Below are positions 1 through 7,740 of a stretch of 64,000 nt of DNA, one piece after another. Source of the stretch: Candidatus Obscuribacterales bacterium (GTDB lineage: Bacteria > Cyanobacteriota > Vampirovibrionia > Obscuribacterales > Obscuribacteraceae); assembly GCA_019747875.1 (NCBI GenBank), contig JAIEQI010000056.1, forward strand, positions 24,735 to 88,734, written 5' to 3'. The notes beneath the pieces were generated by a model, which saw only the letters and a program-made list of their open reading frames with translations, ran no database searches and was not told the DNA's origin. Position 1 is the first letter of the stretch; every line of letters starts with the position of its first letter. Position numbers and translations under genes: made by a program.

Positions 1-918
1 ATCGCCAGACATCTTCTTGTAGTCTTTCATGTGGCCGGGTTGCGGATCCTTACCTACTTTTGGATCATCGTAGGCAGTGCCCGGATTCAGCATATCGCGC
101 AATCCACGACCGTTGATACCGTCCTTCCAGATTCCGTTGCCTACTACCCAATCAGCGTCTTTTGCGAGCGTATTGTTGGCGCGCTGCTGAATGAGTTCGC
201 CGAATACATCTGAGTAACTTTCATTCAGTGCGCCGGATTGTCCATAATATTTCGTTTTTGATTCTTTCTCAGTGACACCGTGTGTGATCTCATGTCCGCA
301 TACGTCTAACAGAACGAATGTTCTGAACGGACTGTCAGGACCAGGCTTTCCATAGGTCATCTGTTTGCCGTTCCAAAATGCATTCTCGTAATTTTTGCCG
401 TAATTCACGGTAGAAATAAACTTCATGCCGTTGTTATCGATCGAATCTCGATTGAAAACGTTTTTGTAGAAGTCTCTTATTTGGCCCGTATATTCGTATG
501 CTTTGTCTGCCTCATCCACGCCGCTGGCTGGGTCGCCCTCAAAGCGTGCCTTGTTGCCCGGCAGGCTGTACTTCTCGTTGGCATCATATACTTCGCGTTC
601 ACCGTTTGATTTCTGTCCCCATGGCCATGGAAATGGCCACCAGGAGAGATTCTTCATCTGGTTCAAGGTTTCTTGGTGCTCTCTTACGCCGGGATTGCGC
701 TTAGCGAGCTCTTGGAGAAGATGTGGCGGCACAAGACCCGTTGGGATGCCGTCGTTGATTTGATTTATCGTGATGTCCCGTTGATTGACGGCGGCCGCTT
801 GCTGCTGTCGTTTGCCGCCGGCTACAGCTACCAAATTTAGCTCAGGAGATTCTGGAGTGCTGTTGGACTGTCTATCTTTTTCAACAGCTGCCTCTGTGGC
901 AGATTGATTCTTATCCAT
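1..918 (-). CDS. Protealysin-like M4 metallopeptidase, partial (C-terminus beyond window)
   Basis: The reading frame is open from an ATG at 918 to the left edge (306 codons), so the C-terminal part is missing. Zinc and catalytic residues of the thermolysin family are visible: HEITH at residues 209-213 and GALNES with the third zinc ligand Glu233, exactly 24 residues after the first His as in thermolysin. There is no signal peptide; the N-terminus is hydrophilic. Residues 64-67 read PPHL, the PPxL motif of the short propeptide of protealysin-type M4 enzymes, which commonly lack secretion signals. I infer a protealysin-like protease with autoprocessing. No emfourin-like inhibitor gene is visible nearby, but the downstream side is off the window. 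Confidence 0.9.
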   Translation of the reverse strand, partial: MDKNQSATEAAVEKDRQSNSTPESPELNLVAVAGGKRQQQAAAVNQRDITINQINDGIPTGLVPPHLLQELAKRNPGVREHQETLNQMKNLSWWPFPWPWGQKSNGEREVYDANEKYSLPGNKARFEGDPASGVDEADKAYEYTGQIRDFYKNVFNRDSIDNNGMKFISTVNYGKNYENAFWNGKQMTYGKPGPDSPFRTFVLLDVCGHEITHGVTEKESKTKYYGQSGALNESYSDVFGELIQQRANNTLAKDADWVVGNGIWKDGINGRGLRDMLNPGTAYDDPKVGKDPQPGHMKDYKKMSGD

Positions 919-1185
919 GAAAGAAACCTCGCGCATTGATCTTGCAGCAGCCCCATCCGAATCTAATTTAGAGTTTGCGTGACATTGCCACAATCGTGTT
1001 GCTCCCACTCCCCGCGGCGATCTGGCTAAGCTGTGTTTAATTTGGCTCGCATTAAACGAAACTTCTCTTGGCGAGTGACTGCGCCAGCTTCTTCGGTGCC
1101 TAGTAATCTGCTTAGTTGCCGATTCTGAATATTCAGGACATTTTCAGGTGGGCGAAAGCAAAATCCTCAAAAGGAGGAGATCTCT

Positions 1186-1758
1186 ATGCCTGACGTGCTT
1201 AGACCGCTTTTGAAGCAAACCGTTAGACTCGCCGAGCATTTGAATGTTGTTTCGGCTGCCGATGATCTTGCCACGGTTGTTGCAAAGGCAGATTCCAGGA
1301 TGCTTGCGGAATGTCTTGAGAAACCTTCGCTCTTGCAGCTTGCTACAGCGGCTGGTGCGAAAGAGAAGCTGTGTTCTGAAGCGCTAGAAGTCTTTGCGCA
1401 TGGCACGACAAAGACAGAAGCAAATTCATTCGTGCGAATGCAGGGGCGAAACCTTTCTGAACACGGAGGCAATTTCGGCGGGCGTTTCTTTACTGCTCTC
1501 GATGTGGATGTAGCGAATGAATTTGCGTTGAGAACAGTAAGCAAAGTAGGCGGCGAACCTTCTATCGTTGGACTCGCGATTCCGAGAGCGCTCGCACAAA
1601 GCATGGAACGAAATAAGTGGCTCGTTACGCGCCGAATCGATGACAGGCTCGGACTGCAATGTGTGTTCGAATCGCAAGCAATAAAGACACTTCAATCCAA
1701 AGGTTTCTTCTTCGAGATCCCTAAGACTCAAATTCCAGCCTGGCCTGGGATTCGGTAG
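1186..1758 (+). CDS. Hypothetical protein, possible ADP-ribosyltransferase-fold domain
   Basis: 190 residues. A strong ribosome-binding site (AAGGAGGAG) precedes the ATG. Residues 1-65 look helical. Residues 69-115 contain an HGT motif (72-74), a GRNLSEHGGNFGGRFF stretch and a following D-x-A-x-x-FA pattern. This order (H-G-T, then G-x-F-x-G-x-F-(Y/F)-T, then D-x-x-x-A) resembles DUF3990/PARP-like ADP-ribosyltransferase folds, where His binds NAD. That assignment is an inference from motif order only; no catalytic Glu can be assigned confidently. It stands alone between divergent M4 and co-directional helicase genes, with no visible immunity partner. The reality of the gene is well supported; the function is open. 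Confidence 0.75.
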   Translation: MPDVLRPLLKQTVRLAEHLNVVSAADDLATVVAKADSRMLAECLEKPSLLQLATAAGAKEKLCSEALEVFAHGTTKTEANSFVRMQGRNLSEHGGNFGGRFFTALDVDVANEFALRTVSKVGGEPSIVGLAIPRALAQSMERNKWLVTRRIDDRLGLQCVFESQAIKTLQSKGFFFEIPKTQIPAWPGIR

Positions 1759-1876
1759 ATCTTGTGAACTTATGTCGAGTAAACAAGGGCAAACTTTGGC
1801 ATTAGTTGCCAATATATGAGATACTCCGAACTTGGACGGCTTCCAGGCGCGGTCTTCGCGCGGCTCAGATGAGAGC

Positions 1877-3757
1877 ATGCTTAGAAAAGCCATCAGAGAG
1901 AAGGGTATTTTGATTACATTTGAACAGCTTGGGCTTTCCCAAGAAGCATTGGCTTCACTTGCAAAAGTGGGCTTCACTGAACCTACTGAAATACAAGGCA
2001 AGACGATCGGTATTGTTGCCGAACGGAAAGACCTGATTGCGTCCGCTCAAACAGGATCTGGCAAGACAGCGGCATATGCGCTGCCGATCTTAGATATTTT
2101 GCGTTCTGAAGATAGAGCCGCCAAGCCAAAAACGAAGGCGTTGGTTATCGTTCCCACGCGTGAACTGGCTTTGCAAGTTTGTGGTGAGTTTGAGCGCTTT
2201 GGCTCGCAGTCAGGGATTAGAGCTGTTGCTTTGTATGGTGGAACTGGTTACAGAAAGCAAGTTCAGTCGCTTCATCGCGGTGCAGACATCATTGTTGCTA
2301 CGCCAGGCAGGCTGATGGATTGTTTGAATCGTAACTTCGCAAGTTTGGCCAAATTGCAAGTCGTCGTTCTTGACGAAGCGGATCGTTTGCTCGACATGGG
2401 CTTTATGCCGCAGGTTCGTGCAGTGATTGCGCGCGCGCCGGAGCAGAGACAAACGTTGATGTTTTCAGCAACAATTGATGCTCGCATGAAGAAAATTGCT
2501 GAAGAATTTCTGCGTGAACCAGTTGTGGTGGCAGCTAATCAACAAAAGATTGAACCAACTTCCATCGAACAACAGTTCCATTATATAAAGGAAGCAGAGA
2601 AGGAAGAGAAGTTACTTGAATTGCTTCTGACCGTAGAAAATGGCGGATCTTGTTTGGTTTTCACTAAAACAAGAATCAAAGCAAGCAAGCTGACGAGCCG
2701 TATGAAAACACTGGATATTCTCGCAGAAGAGATTCATGGCGATATCAGCCAAGCGCAACGTGTTCGCACGCTCACACGCTTTAGAAATGGCGAATTTAAC
2801 GTGTTGATTGCAACAGATGTTGCTGCGCGTGGGCTCGATATTCCAGCCATCAGCCACGTGATCAATTACGATCTGCCGATGCTTGCCGAAGATTACGTGC
2901 ATAGAATCGGCCGCACGGGGCGTGCAGGTAAATCTGGAATCGCGCACTCATTCGTTTCTAATGATCAAAGACATTTGGTGCGCGCAATTCATCAAGTATT
3001 GAAGAATGCAGGAAATGAAGAAGGTGTCGACGTGAACGCGACTGTTCCGACGGTACGCGGATCTCGTGAGGCTTTGGATTATGCTGAACGACTTATTGCC
3101 GGAGCGCAAGGAGCACGCAAACCTTCAGGGTACGGCCGACAAGGTCGAGGTGGTGGTGCAAATTATCGCGGCGGATCAAGTAACCGCGCTTGGCAGAACC
3201 GGCACGGTGTATCGAGTGGTCGTAGCGGGCAGGAGCGACAAGGAGCATCGCATCGGCGCCACGAAAATTCTCGTGGCGGATATAACACTCAAGAATCAAT
3301 CGATTCGCGCGGTGCTGAAGGACGCTATGGCACGTCGCGTGATTTTCGCTCGGATGCACGAGTGTCTGGCGAAATGAAGCAGTCCGAAGGGCGCCGACCA
3401 CAAAACCCGAAGACGTCGGATAACATGCGCATGCAAGGTGAAAAGCCAATACAGAAACCGAATGGTCAAAGTCAAAAACACCAGCGCCCAGAAAGTCAGA
3501 AGAAAACCGACACAAAACAGAAGAAAGATCCCAAAGAGCTTTTGAAAGAGATTTTGAATGATGCAGAGTTGGCGATGTTTCACGCTAATGATCGGAAATT
3601 CTCCCGAGGTAAGGCGGGGCAAAAACCGCACGGTGCAAAGGCTAAGTCCGGTAATAAATCCACAAGCGCATGGGGCGGAAAACCCCACAAACCAGCTGAC
3701 TTCAAAAGATCGTCGAAATTCGGAGCAAAGAAACCGGTTGCTTCGAGAGCGCGCTAA
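1877..3757 (+). CDS. DEAD-box ATP-dependent RNA helicase (RhlE-like)
   Basis: The two RecA lobes carry every DEAD-box motif in order: Q motif (F-x-QLGLS...GFTEPTEIQ), AQTGSGKT, PTRELA, TPGR, DEAD, SAT, ARGLD and HRIGRTGRAG. Such enzymes unwind short RNA duplexes in ribosome assembly or mRNA turnover, often in the cold. The last ~230 residues are low complexity, with Gly/Arg/Tyr- then Lys/Gln-rich stretches, probably a disordered RNA-binding tail. I chose ATG 1877 (MLRKAIREKG). In-frame alternatives are TTG 1832, which adds 15 residues, and TTG 1910, which would start right at the Q-motif region. The tail resembles RhlE/cyanobacterial Crh proteins in style, but subgroup assignment is uncertain. 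Confidence 0.93.
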   Translation: MLRKAIREKGILITFEQLGLSQEALASLAKVGFTEPTEIQGKTIGIVAERKDLIASAQTGSGKTAAYALPILDILRSEDRAAKPKTKALVIVPTRELALQVCGEFERFGSQSGIRAVALYGGTGYRKQVQSLHRGADIIVATPGRLMDCLNRNFASLAKLQVVVLDEADRLLDMGFMPQVRAVIARAPEQRQTLMFSATIDARMKKIAEEFLREPVVVAANQQKIEPTSIEQQFHYIKEAEKEEKLLELLLTVENGGSCLVFTKTRIKASKLTSRMKTLDILAEEIHGDISQAQRVRTLTRFRNGEFNVLIATDVAARGLDIPAISHVINYDLPMLAEDYVHRIGRTGRAGKSGIAHSFVSNDQRHLVRAIHQVLKNAGNEEGVDVNATVPTVRGSREALDYAERLIAGAQGARKPSGYGRQGRGGGANYRGGSSNRAWQNRHGVSSGRSGQERQGASHRRHENSRGGYNTQESIDSRGAEGRYGTSRDFRSDARVSGEMKQSEGRRPQNPKTSDNMRMQGEKPIQKPNGQSQKHQRPESQKKTDTKQKKDPKELLKEILNDAELAMFHANDRKFSRGKAGQKPHGAKAKSGNKSTSAWGGKPHKPADFKRSSKFGAKKPVASRAR

Positions 3758-3911
3758 AGTCATCCATGCTGTCTTAGATAATTTCCGCTTCTGTTGTGAA
3801 TTTGGCAACCAGGTACGAAAGCTGGCGTCCTTTGATAAGCCTCTGGCGTTTCGCACTGTATTTGCACAGCTCCCTTTATATCTTTGAACAAAGGGTATAA
3901 GGGGCAAATCA

Positions 3912-4574
3912 ATGGAACGAGCTGAAGAACCTTGGAATGAGATGGCAACCCTCAATTCGGCAAAGGAGCATGTTGGTACACAGCTACTTTTTGGTCTTGA
4001 CGCGGATAATGCGCAGATCAAAGGTAGCATGACTCCTAACAGGGAGAACGAGTCCGTTCAAATCAAGGCGGAAGTTTCTTCCGGCGACAACGAAGAGCCG
4101 AACAAAATTTTGGAGGGAACCATCAACGACAAGGGTGGGAACATCAAAGTCTTTGATCCAAGCAGGAAGTTCCTCGAGGAAATCAATTGCGACGAAAAAA
4201 GTTGCAAGCGAACAGGACCGTCTGGTGAACTTCTTGGTGCCAGAGAGATCACCGCTCGTTATAAGGAAAAACTGACGGACAAATCCCTAAATGGCCAAAT
4301 TCAATTTGACGACGAGATGTTCTTCGAAGGAAAAATAGGTAAAGTACTCAACGATTCTAATCAGGTTGTTGGTAGCGCATCCTTGCAAAATAGAGGTGAA
4401 TTATCGAACCTCGGAAAAATGTTTTTGGGAATGGATCGAACATTCCATCAAACAGGCACATATGAGAACAAAGAGAGCCAAGAGAGTCGCTCTCTAAATA
4501 TCACGTACACTCAGAATTGGCGGAATGAAGTAACATTCGAAGGTGACTTCGAGCGTAAGAATCTTGGGCGTTAG
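3912..4574 (+). CDS. Hypothetical hydrophilic protein
   Basis: 220 residues after an AAGGGG ribosome-binding site. No signal peptide or membrane segment. The sequence is rich in charged residues and Gly-x-(I/L/F)-x strands (for example LEGTINDKGGNIKVFD and NGQIQFDDEMFFEGKIGKVLND), suggesting a repetitive beta-rich fold. Two Cys lie close together (NCDEKSCKR). I do not recognise a family. It lies 154 bp after the helicase and about 145 bp before the next gene, so it is probably a separate unit. Confidence 0.7.
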   Translation: MERAEEPWNEMATLNSAKEHVGTQLLFGLDADNAQIKGSMTPNRENESVQIKAEVSSGDNEEPNKILEGTINDKGGNIKVFDPSRKFLEEINCDEKSCKRTGPSGELLGAREITARYKEKLTDKSLNGQIQFDDEMFFEGKIGKVLNDSNQVVGSASLQNRGELSNLGKMFLGMDRTFHQTGTYENKESQESRSLNITYTQNWRNEVTFEGDFERKNLGR

Positions 4575-4658
4575 AAAACAAGATTCTAAACCAGTAGCAT
4601 TCGAAATTGTAACCTTTAGGAGCAGAATCAGATTATTCGAAGTTGAAAAGCCACAGCC

Positions 4659-4687
4659 TTCGAAGTAAACTCTGCTTGGCGTATAAT
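4659..4687 (+). promoter_or_regulatory. Candidate sigma70-type promoter for the 4719 gene
   Basis: A perfect TATAAT at 4682-4687 sits 17 bp after TTCGAA (4659-4664, 3 of 6 matches to the -35 consensus). The start codon follows 31 bp later. TTCGAA also occurs about 24 and 58 bp further upstream, which could be a spaced operator motif, although the hexamer is short enough to recur by chance. Confidence 0.45.
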
Positions 4688-4718
4688 TTTTGAAAGCAAG
4701 AAAGCGCACTGGTCAATA

Positions 4719-5747
4719 ATGTCAGTACAACTCAATTTAGAGAATCAAAAGCCAGTCCCTGATGGAGTGAAGGGATGGAATTGGGGTGCATTTATGCTCA
4801 CCTGGATTTGGGGTATTTGCAATGGAACTTTGATTTCTTTGCTCGCGCTCATTCCCGGCGTGCATTTCATCATGATGTTCGTTTTGGGAATCAAGGGAAA
4901 TGAGTGGGCTTGGGCGAACAAAAACTGGGACAGTGTCGAACAGTTTCATCGAGCTCAGAGAAAGTGGGCGACCTGGGCAGTTTGTTTGTGGTTAGCAGCA
5001 GTTTTTCTTTTTATCTGCGTTCCATTCGGTTTGCTCGGTTGGGGCGCTTGGACAGAGTGGCCGCAGATACGAGCGATGATGGGTGATTTCGATCCTCATC
5101 GGAGGTACTGCAATTATGCACTTGGAACTGCAGAGCGTGACCAACGTTGTAACGCATATTTTGGTTCACCTCTGCAAATGAGGGGGCCTGCCGAGATTGC
5201 ATTTCACAGGGACGGATATGGAGAAGTTTCACTTCCGATTCGCGGTCCACGCGGTGAAGGAACCCTTTATCTCAGGACTCAGAGGATGGCAAATGAGTGG
5301 CGATTGCATCGCGCTGAAATCGAAACCGCTGCGAAAGAGCGGTTTAAGTTAGCGACGGAGGGAGCGCAAGAGCGGATGCGAGAGAGCGAGGAGCGTGTTG
5401 CAAATCTCGTTGCTGCGACTAGAGCCGAGAAGACCTGGAGCCAGCGCGAACCGAATGGGCGGGAGGAAGCCGAGGAGTTCTACCAGGAAGCACTCGCCCG
5501 CATCAAGCAAGATCCAAATGTGCGCGAATTTCTAGGCGATAACATTTCCGCCCGCGTTGAAAACGCGCATATGAACTTTCGAGGACCCATGGGTGAAGCT
5601 GATTTTCGAGTAGCACTGCAAGGCAACGGGCAATCCGGTCTACTTTCCATGCAAGGCTACCGCTCAATGGGACGATGGTTTCTCAATGGCGCCGAGGTAC
5701 AGCTCCAACATCGCACATTCCAGTTTCCGCGCCAGGAAATTGACTAA
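4719..5747 (+). CDS. Membrane protein: DUF2628-like N-terminus plus two Coa1/Tim21-like domains
   Basis: 342 residues. The first ~115 residues have a WNWGAF...W-x-W entry, a hydrophobic hairpin, NK-x-W and a second strong TM segment (about 84-108), the layout of DUF2628-type small membrane domains. Two soluble segments (about 142-200 and 265-342) share a pattern: a compact start (YFGSPL / FLGDNI), G-x-(A/M)-x-(I/F)-x-F-x-(R/G)...G-E/A-G-x-(L/A), then W-(R/F)-L near the end, as in Coa1-type domains of cytochrome-oxidase assembly factors. Between them is a charged helical linker. The domain names are inferred from pattern. Function unknown; probably inserted in the cytoplasmic membrane with both domains on one side. 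Confidence 0.75.
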   Translation: MSVQLNLENQKPVPDGVKGWNWGAFMLTWIWGICNGTLISLLALIPGVHFIMMFVLGIKGNEWAWANKNWDSVEQFHRAQRKWATWAVCLWLAAVFLFICVPFGLLGWGAWTEWPQIRAMMGDFDPHRRYCNYALGTAERDQRCNAYFGSPLQMRGPAEIAFHRDGYGEVSLPIRGPRGEGTLYLRTQRMANEWRLHRAEIETAAKERFKLATEGAQERMRESEERVANLVAATRAEKTWSQREPNGREEAEEFYQEALARIKQDPNVREFLGDNISARVENAHMNFRGPMGEADFRVALQGNGQSGLLSMQGYRSMGRWFLNGAEVQLQHRTFQFPRQEID

Positions 5748-5865
5748 CTTTCTTTTGGAGTAGTTTGACCCCCCCAAAAACAACGTTGTGAAATCCGATA
5801 GGGTAAAGAAGGGGAGTAAATATCGAGTGATTTGTACCTACGTTGTACTCTAGTAACGGTAGTCG

Positions 5866-7740
5866 CTAGATAATTACGGTCGAAGGAAGCTCAAACCAGA
5901 ATATCGCTCCAGCGCTTTTGTCGTCAATTAGAACTCCGATTTTTCCTGAATGGCTTTCGATAAGGGCTTTACACAGGGAAAGCCTAAAGCTTAATCCGCC
6001 GGTATATTCTGAATTGAAATCGGGGATTTCGTTTCTGCTGCCTTCATCATAGATTTGGAACAACATGGTTCCTTCCTTTGTGAGTTCTATCATGAGCTCG
6101 ACGTCTGTCTGATTCGAAGGTGAGCGTTCCAGTCCATTCAAAAGCATATTGGTCAGAACCCGACAGATAAGATCGGCATCAACATTCAATTCCACTCGAT
6201 CGGGTTTCTTTACTGTTTTTATTCTGTTTCTCTGGCTGGTCCGCACAATGCCGTTGACAGACTCATTGATAATTCTATCCAAACTGATTTTCCTTGTGCG
6301 CACAGTCATCATTCCTGCTTTTACTCTTTCAAGATCGAGCAGATCGTTGATAAGCCCAAGCATGTTATCGATGTCTCTATTCGCATTTTCAAAACGCTTC
6401 TTACCATCAGGCGTTAATGTTGGGACAGCGTTATCTTCAAGTGTTTCTTGCGAATTCATGAGCGTGGTTAAAGGTGTGCGCAGGTCATGGCTAACCATTT
6501 GAACAATCTCCTTACGCCTACGCTCAACATTTTTTCTTGCCGTTATGTCGTGTACAACGCAGAAATACTGGTCTGAGTTCTCTGCGAAACGGGCTGTCCA
6601 GAGGAGGTCGACGTTGCTTTCGTCATGCTTGAGCAATGATGTTTCAAATGAATGAGACGGCACTCTTCGGCATGGTATTAGATTCTCCAAAAACTGATTC
6701 GCTTTGAGTTCGGAGCTATTTTCCTCTTCTGAATTCTTGGCGTCGGTTCGATTCGCTCCCGACATGGAGGCAGCTATCGGTTTATCTAGCATCTCGTCGG
6801 GGCTGAGTCCAAACACCTTGAGCGCCGAAGGAGAGACTTTGATACATCGCCCATCCACATCTAAGGAGAGAAGCACATCCATGCTATTTCGAATCAATGC
6901 GTCATTCTTGCGAGAGTTTTCTTTCAATGATTGTGCCATAGAGTAAAAACTGTCATCTAGCAGATCAAGTTCATCTCCGTGTCGTTCTATCGGCAAAAGC
7001 GATTCACCCAGTTTAAGCCGATTGCTGTTATCTATGACCTTTGCTAGCCGTGCAATTGTGTTCCTGTAAAAATACCAGGACAAAGCAAGTCCCAAGAGAA
7101 CATTGCACGCCATGGAAATATAAATGAGTGACTCCATCCGGTTGTCACTTTTGCGTTCGTCTTTGTGGTGATTGGCAATGGTAGTCAAACTGTTTTTCTT
7201 GACTTGATCCAATCGCTCAACAATGTCATGTTCCAGTGACAGCATTCTCAATTCTATCTGCACAAACTGATCGCGACTTGCAGGCAGGGGGATCTGCCCT
7301 GGATCAAGATAAGGTAAGGCTCTCCGTCCCATGAAGCCTGGCCACCTGATGAGTTCTGGCAATCGAGCATCATAGAGGCTAACTAACGACCGAATTTCCT
7401 TTTTCTCTTCCTCTGTGCTATTGCTGAGCAGTACTTCTATGTTCTTAAGCTCAGCAGGAATATCTTTGATAAGGTAGTTGTATTCCTTCTTTGATCTTTG
7501 GAAAAGCGCTGGATTTTCAAACATATGATTCGGCGCATTCATGTCGGACAACTTCATGGCGTGATACATGAAGTTGATTCTGTTTATGGAGTGAACGATA
7601 TTGCGTGCGCGAATCCAGTTTTTGAGCTCCGATTCCGCCTCGCTTTGCAAGAATAGCAGTGCACTAACACAAACGAACTCCAGAAAGAGAGGTAATCCAG
7701 CAAGTAGAATGCATTGTTGTTTGAGGTTCAAGCTTTGCAC
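5866..7740 (-). CDS. Membrane sensor histidine kinase with intact H-box but degenerate ATPase domain
   Basis: 624 residues from a GTG at 7740, with AGGAGGTG 10 nt upstream; it overlaps the preceding kinase gene by 13 bp. Order: N-terminal TM helix, helical extracytoplasmic region, second TM (about 200-225), HAMP-like linker, PAS domain (about 285-405), HisKA and HATPase. The H-box SHDLRTPL is intact (His418). The ATPase domain keeps an N-box-like NMLLNGLERS, but the G1 motif reads DEGSRNEIP instead of DxGxGI, the F-box and lid are missing, and the G2 region is TGGLSFRL. ATP binding is therefore doubtful. With its neighbour, which has the reverse defect, it probably works as a heterodimer. No response regulator is adjacent. 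Confidence 0.92.
   Translation of the reverse strand: MQSLNLKQQCILLAGLPLFLEFVCVSALLFLQSEAESELKNWIRARNIVHSINRINFMYHAMKLSDMNAPNHMFENPALFQRSKKEYNYLIKDIPAELKNIEVLLSNSTEEEKKEIRSLVSLYDARLPELIRWPGFMGRRALPYLDPGQIPLPASRDQFVQIELRMLSLEHDIVERLDQVKKNSLTTIANHHKDERKSDNRMESLIYISMACNVLLGLALSWYFYRNTIARLAKVIDNSNRLKLGESLLPIERHGDELDLLDDSFYSMAQSLKENSRKNDALIRNSMDVLLSLDVDGRCIKVSPSALKVFGLSPDEMLDKPIAASMSGANRTDAKNSEEENSSELKANQFLENLIPCRRVPSHSFETSLLKHDESNVDLLWTARFAENSDQYFCVVHDITARKNVERRRKEIVQMVSHDLRTPLTTLMNSQETLEDNAVPTLTPDGKKRFENANRDIDNMLGLINDLLDLERVKAGMMTVRTRKISLDRIINESVNGIVRTSQRNRIKTVKKPDRVELNVDADLICRVLTNMLLNGLERSPSNQTDVELMIELTKEGTMLFQIYDEGSRNEIPDFNSEYTGGLSFRLSLCKALIESHSGKIGVLIDDKSAGAIFWFELPSTVII

Noticed and set aside
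3296..4030. Long antisense reading frame opposite the helicase tail
   Set aside because: It mirrors the Arg/Lys/Ser-rich repetitive tail of the real gene and has no start signal or protein-like pattern.
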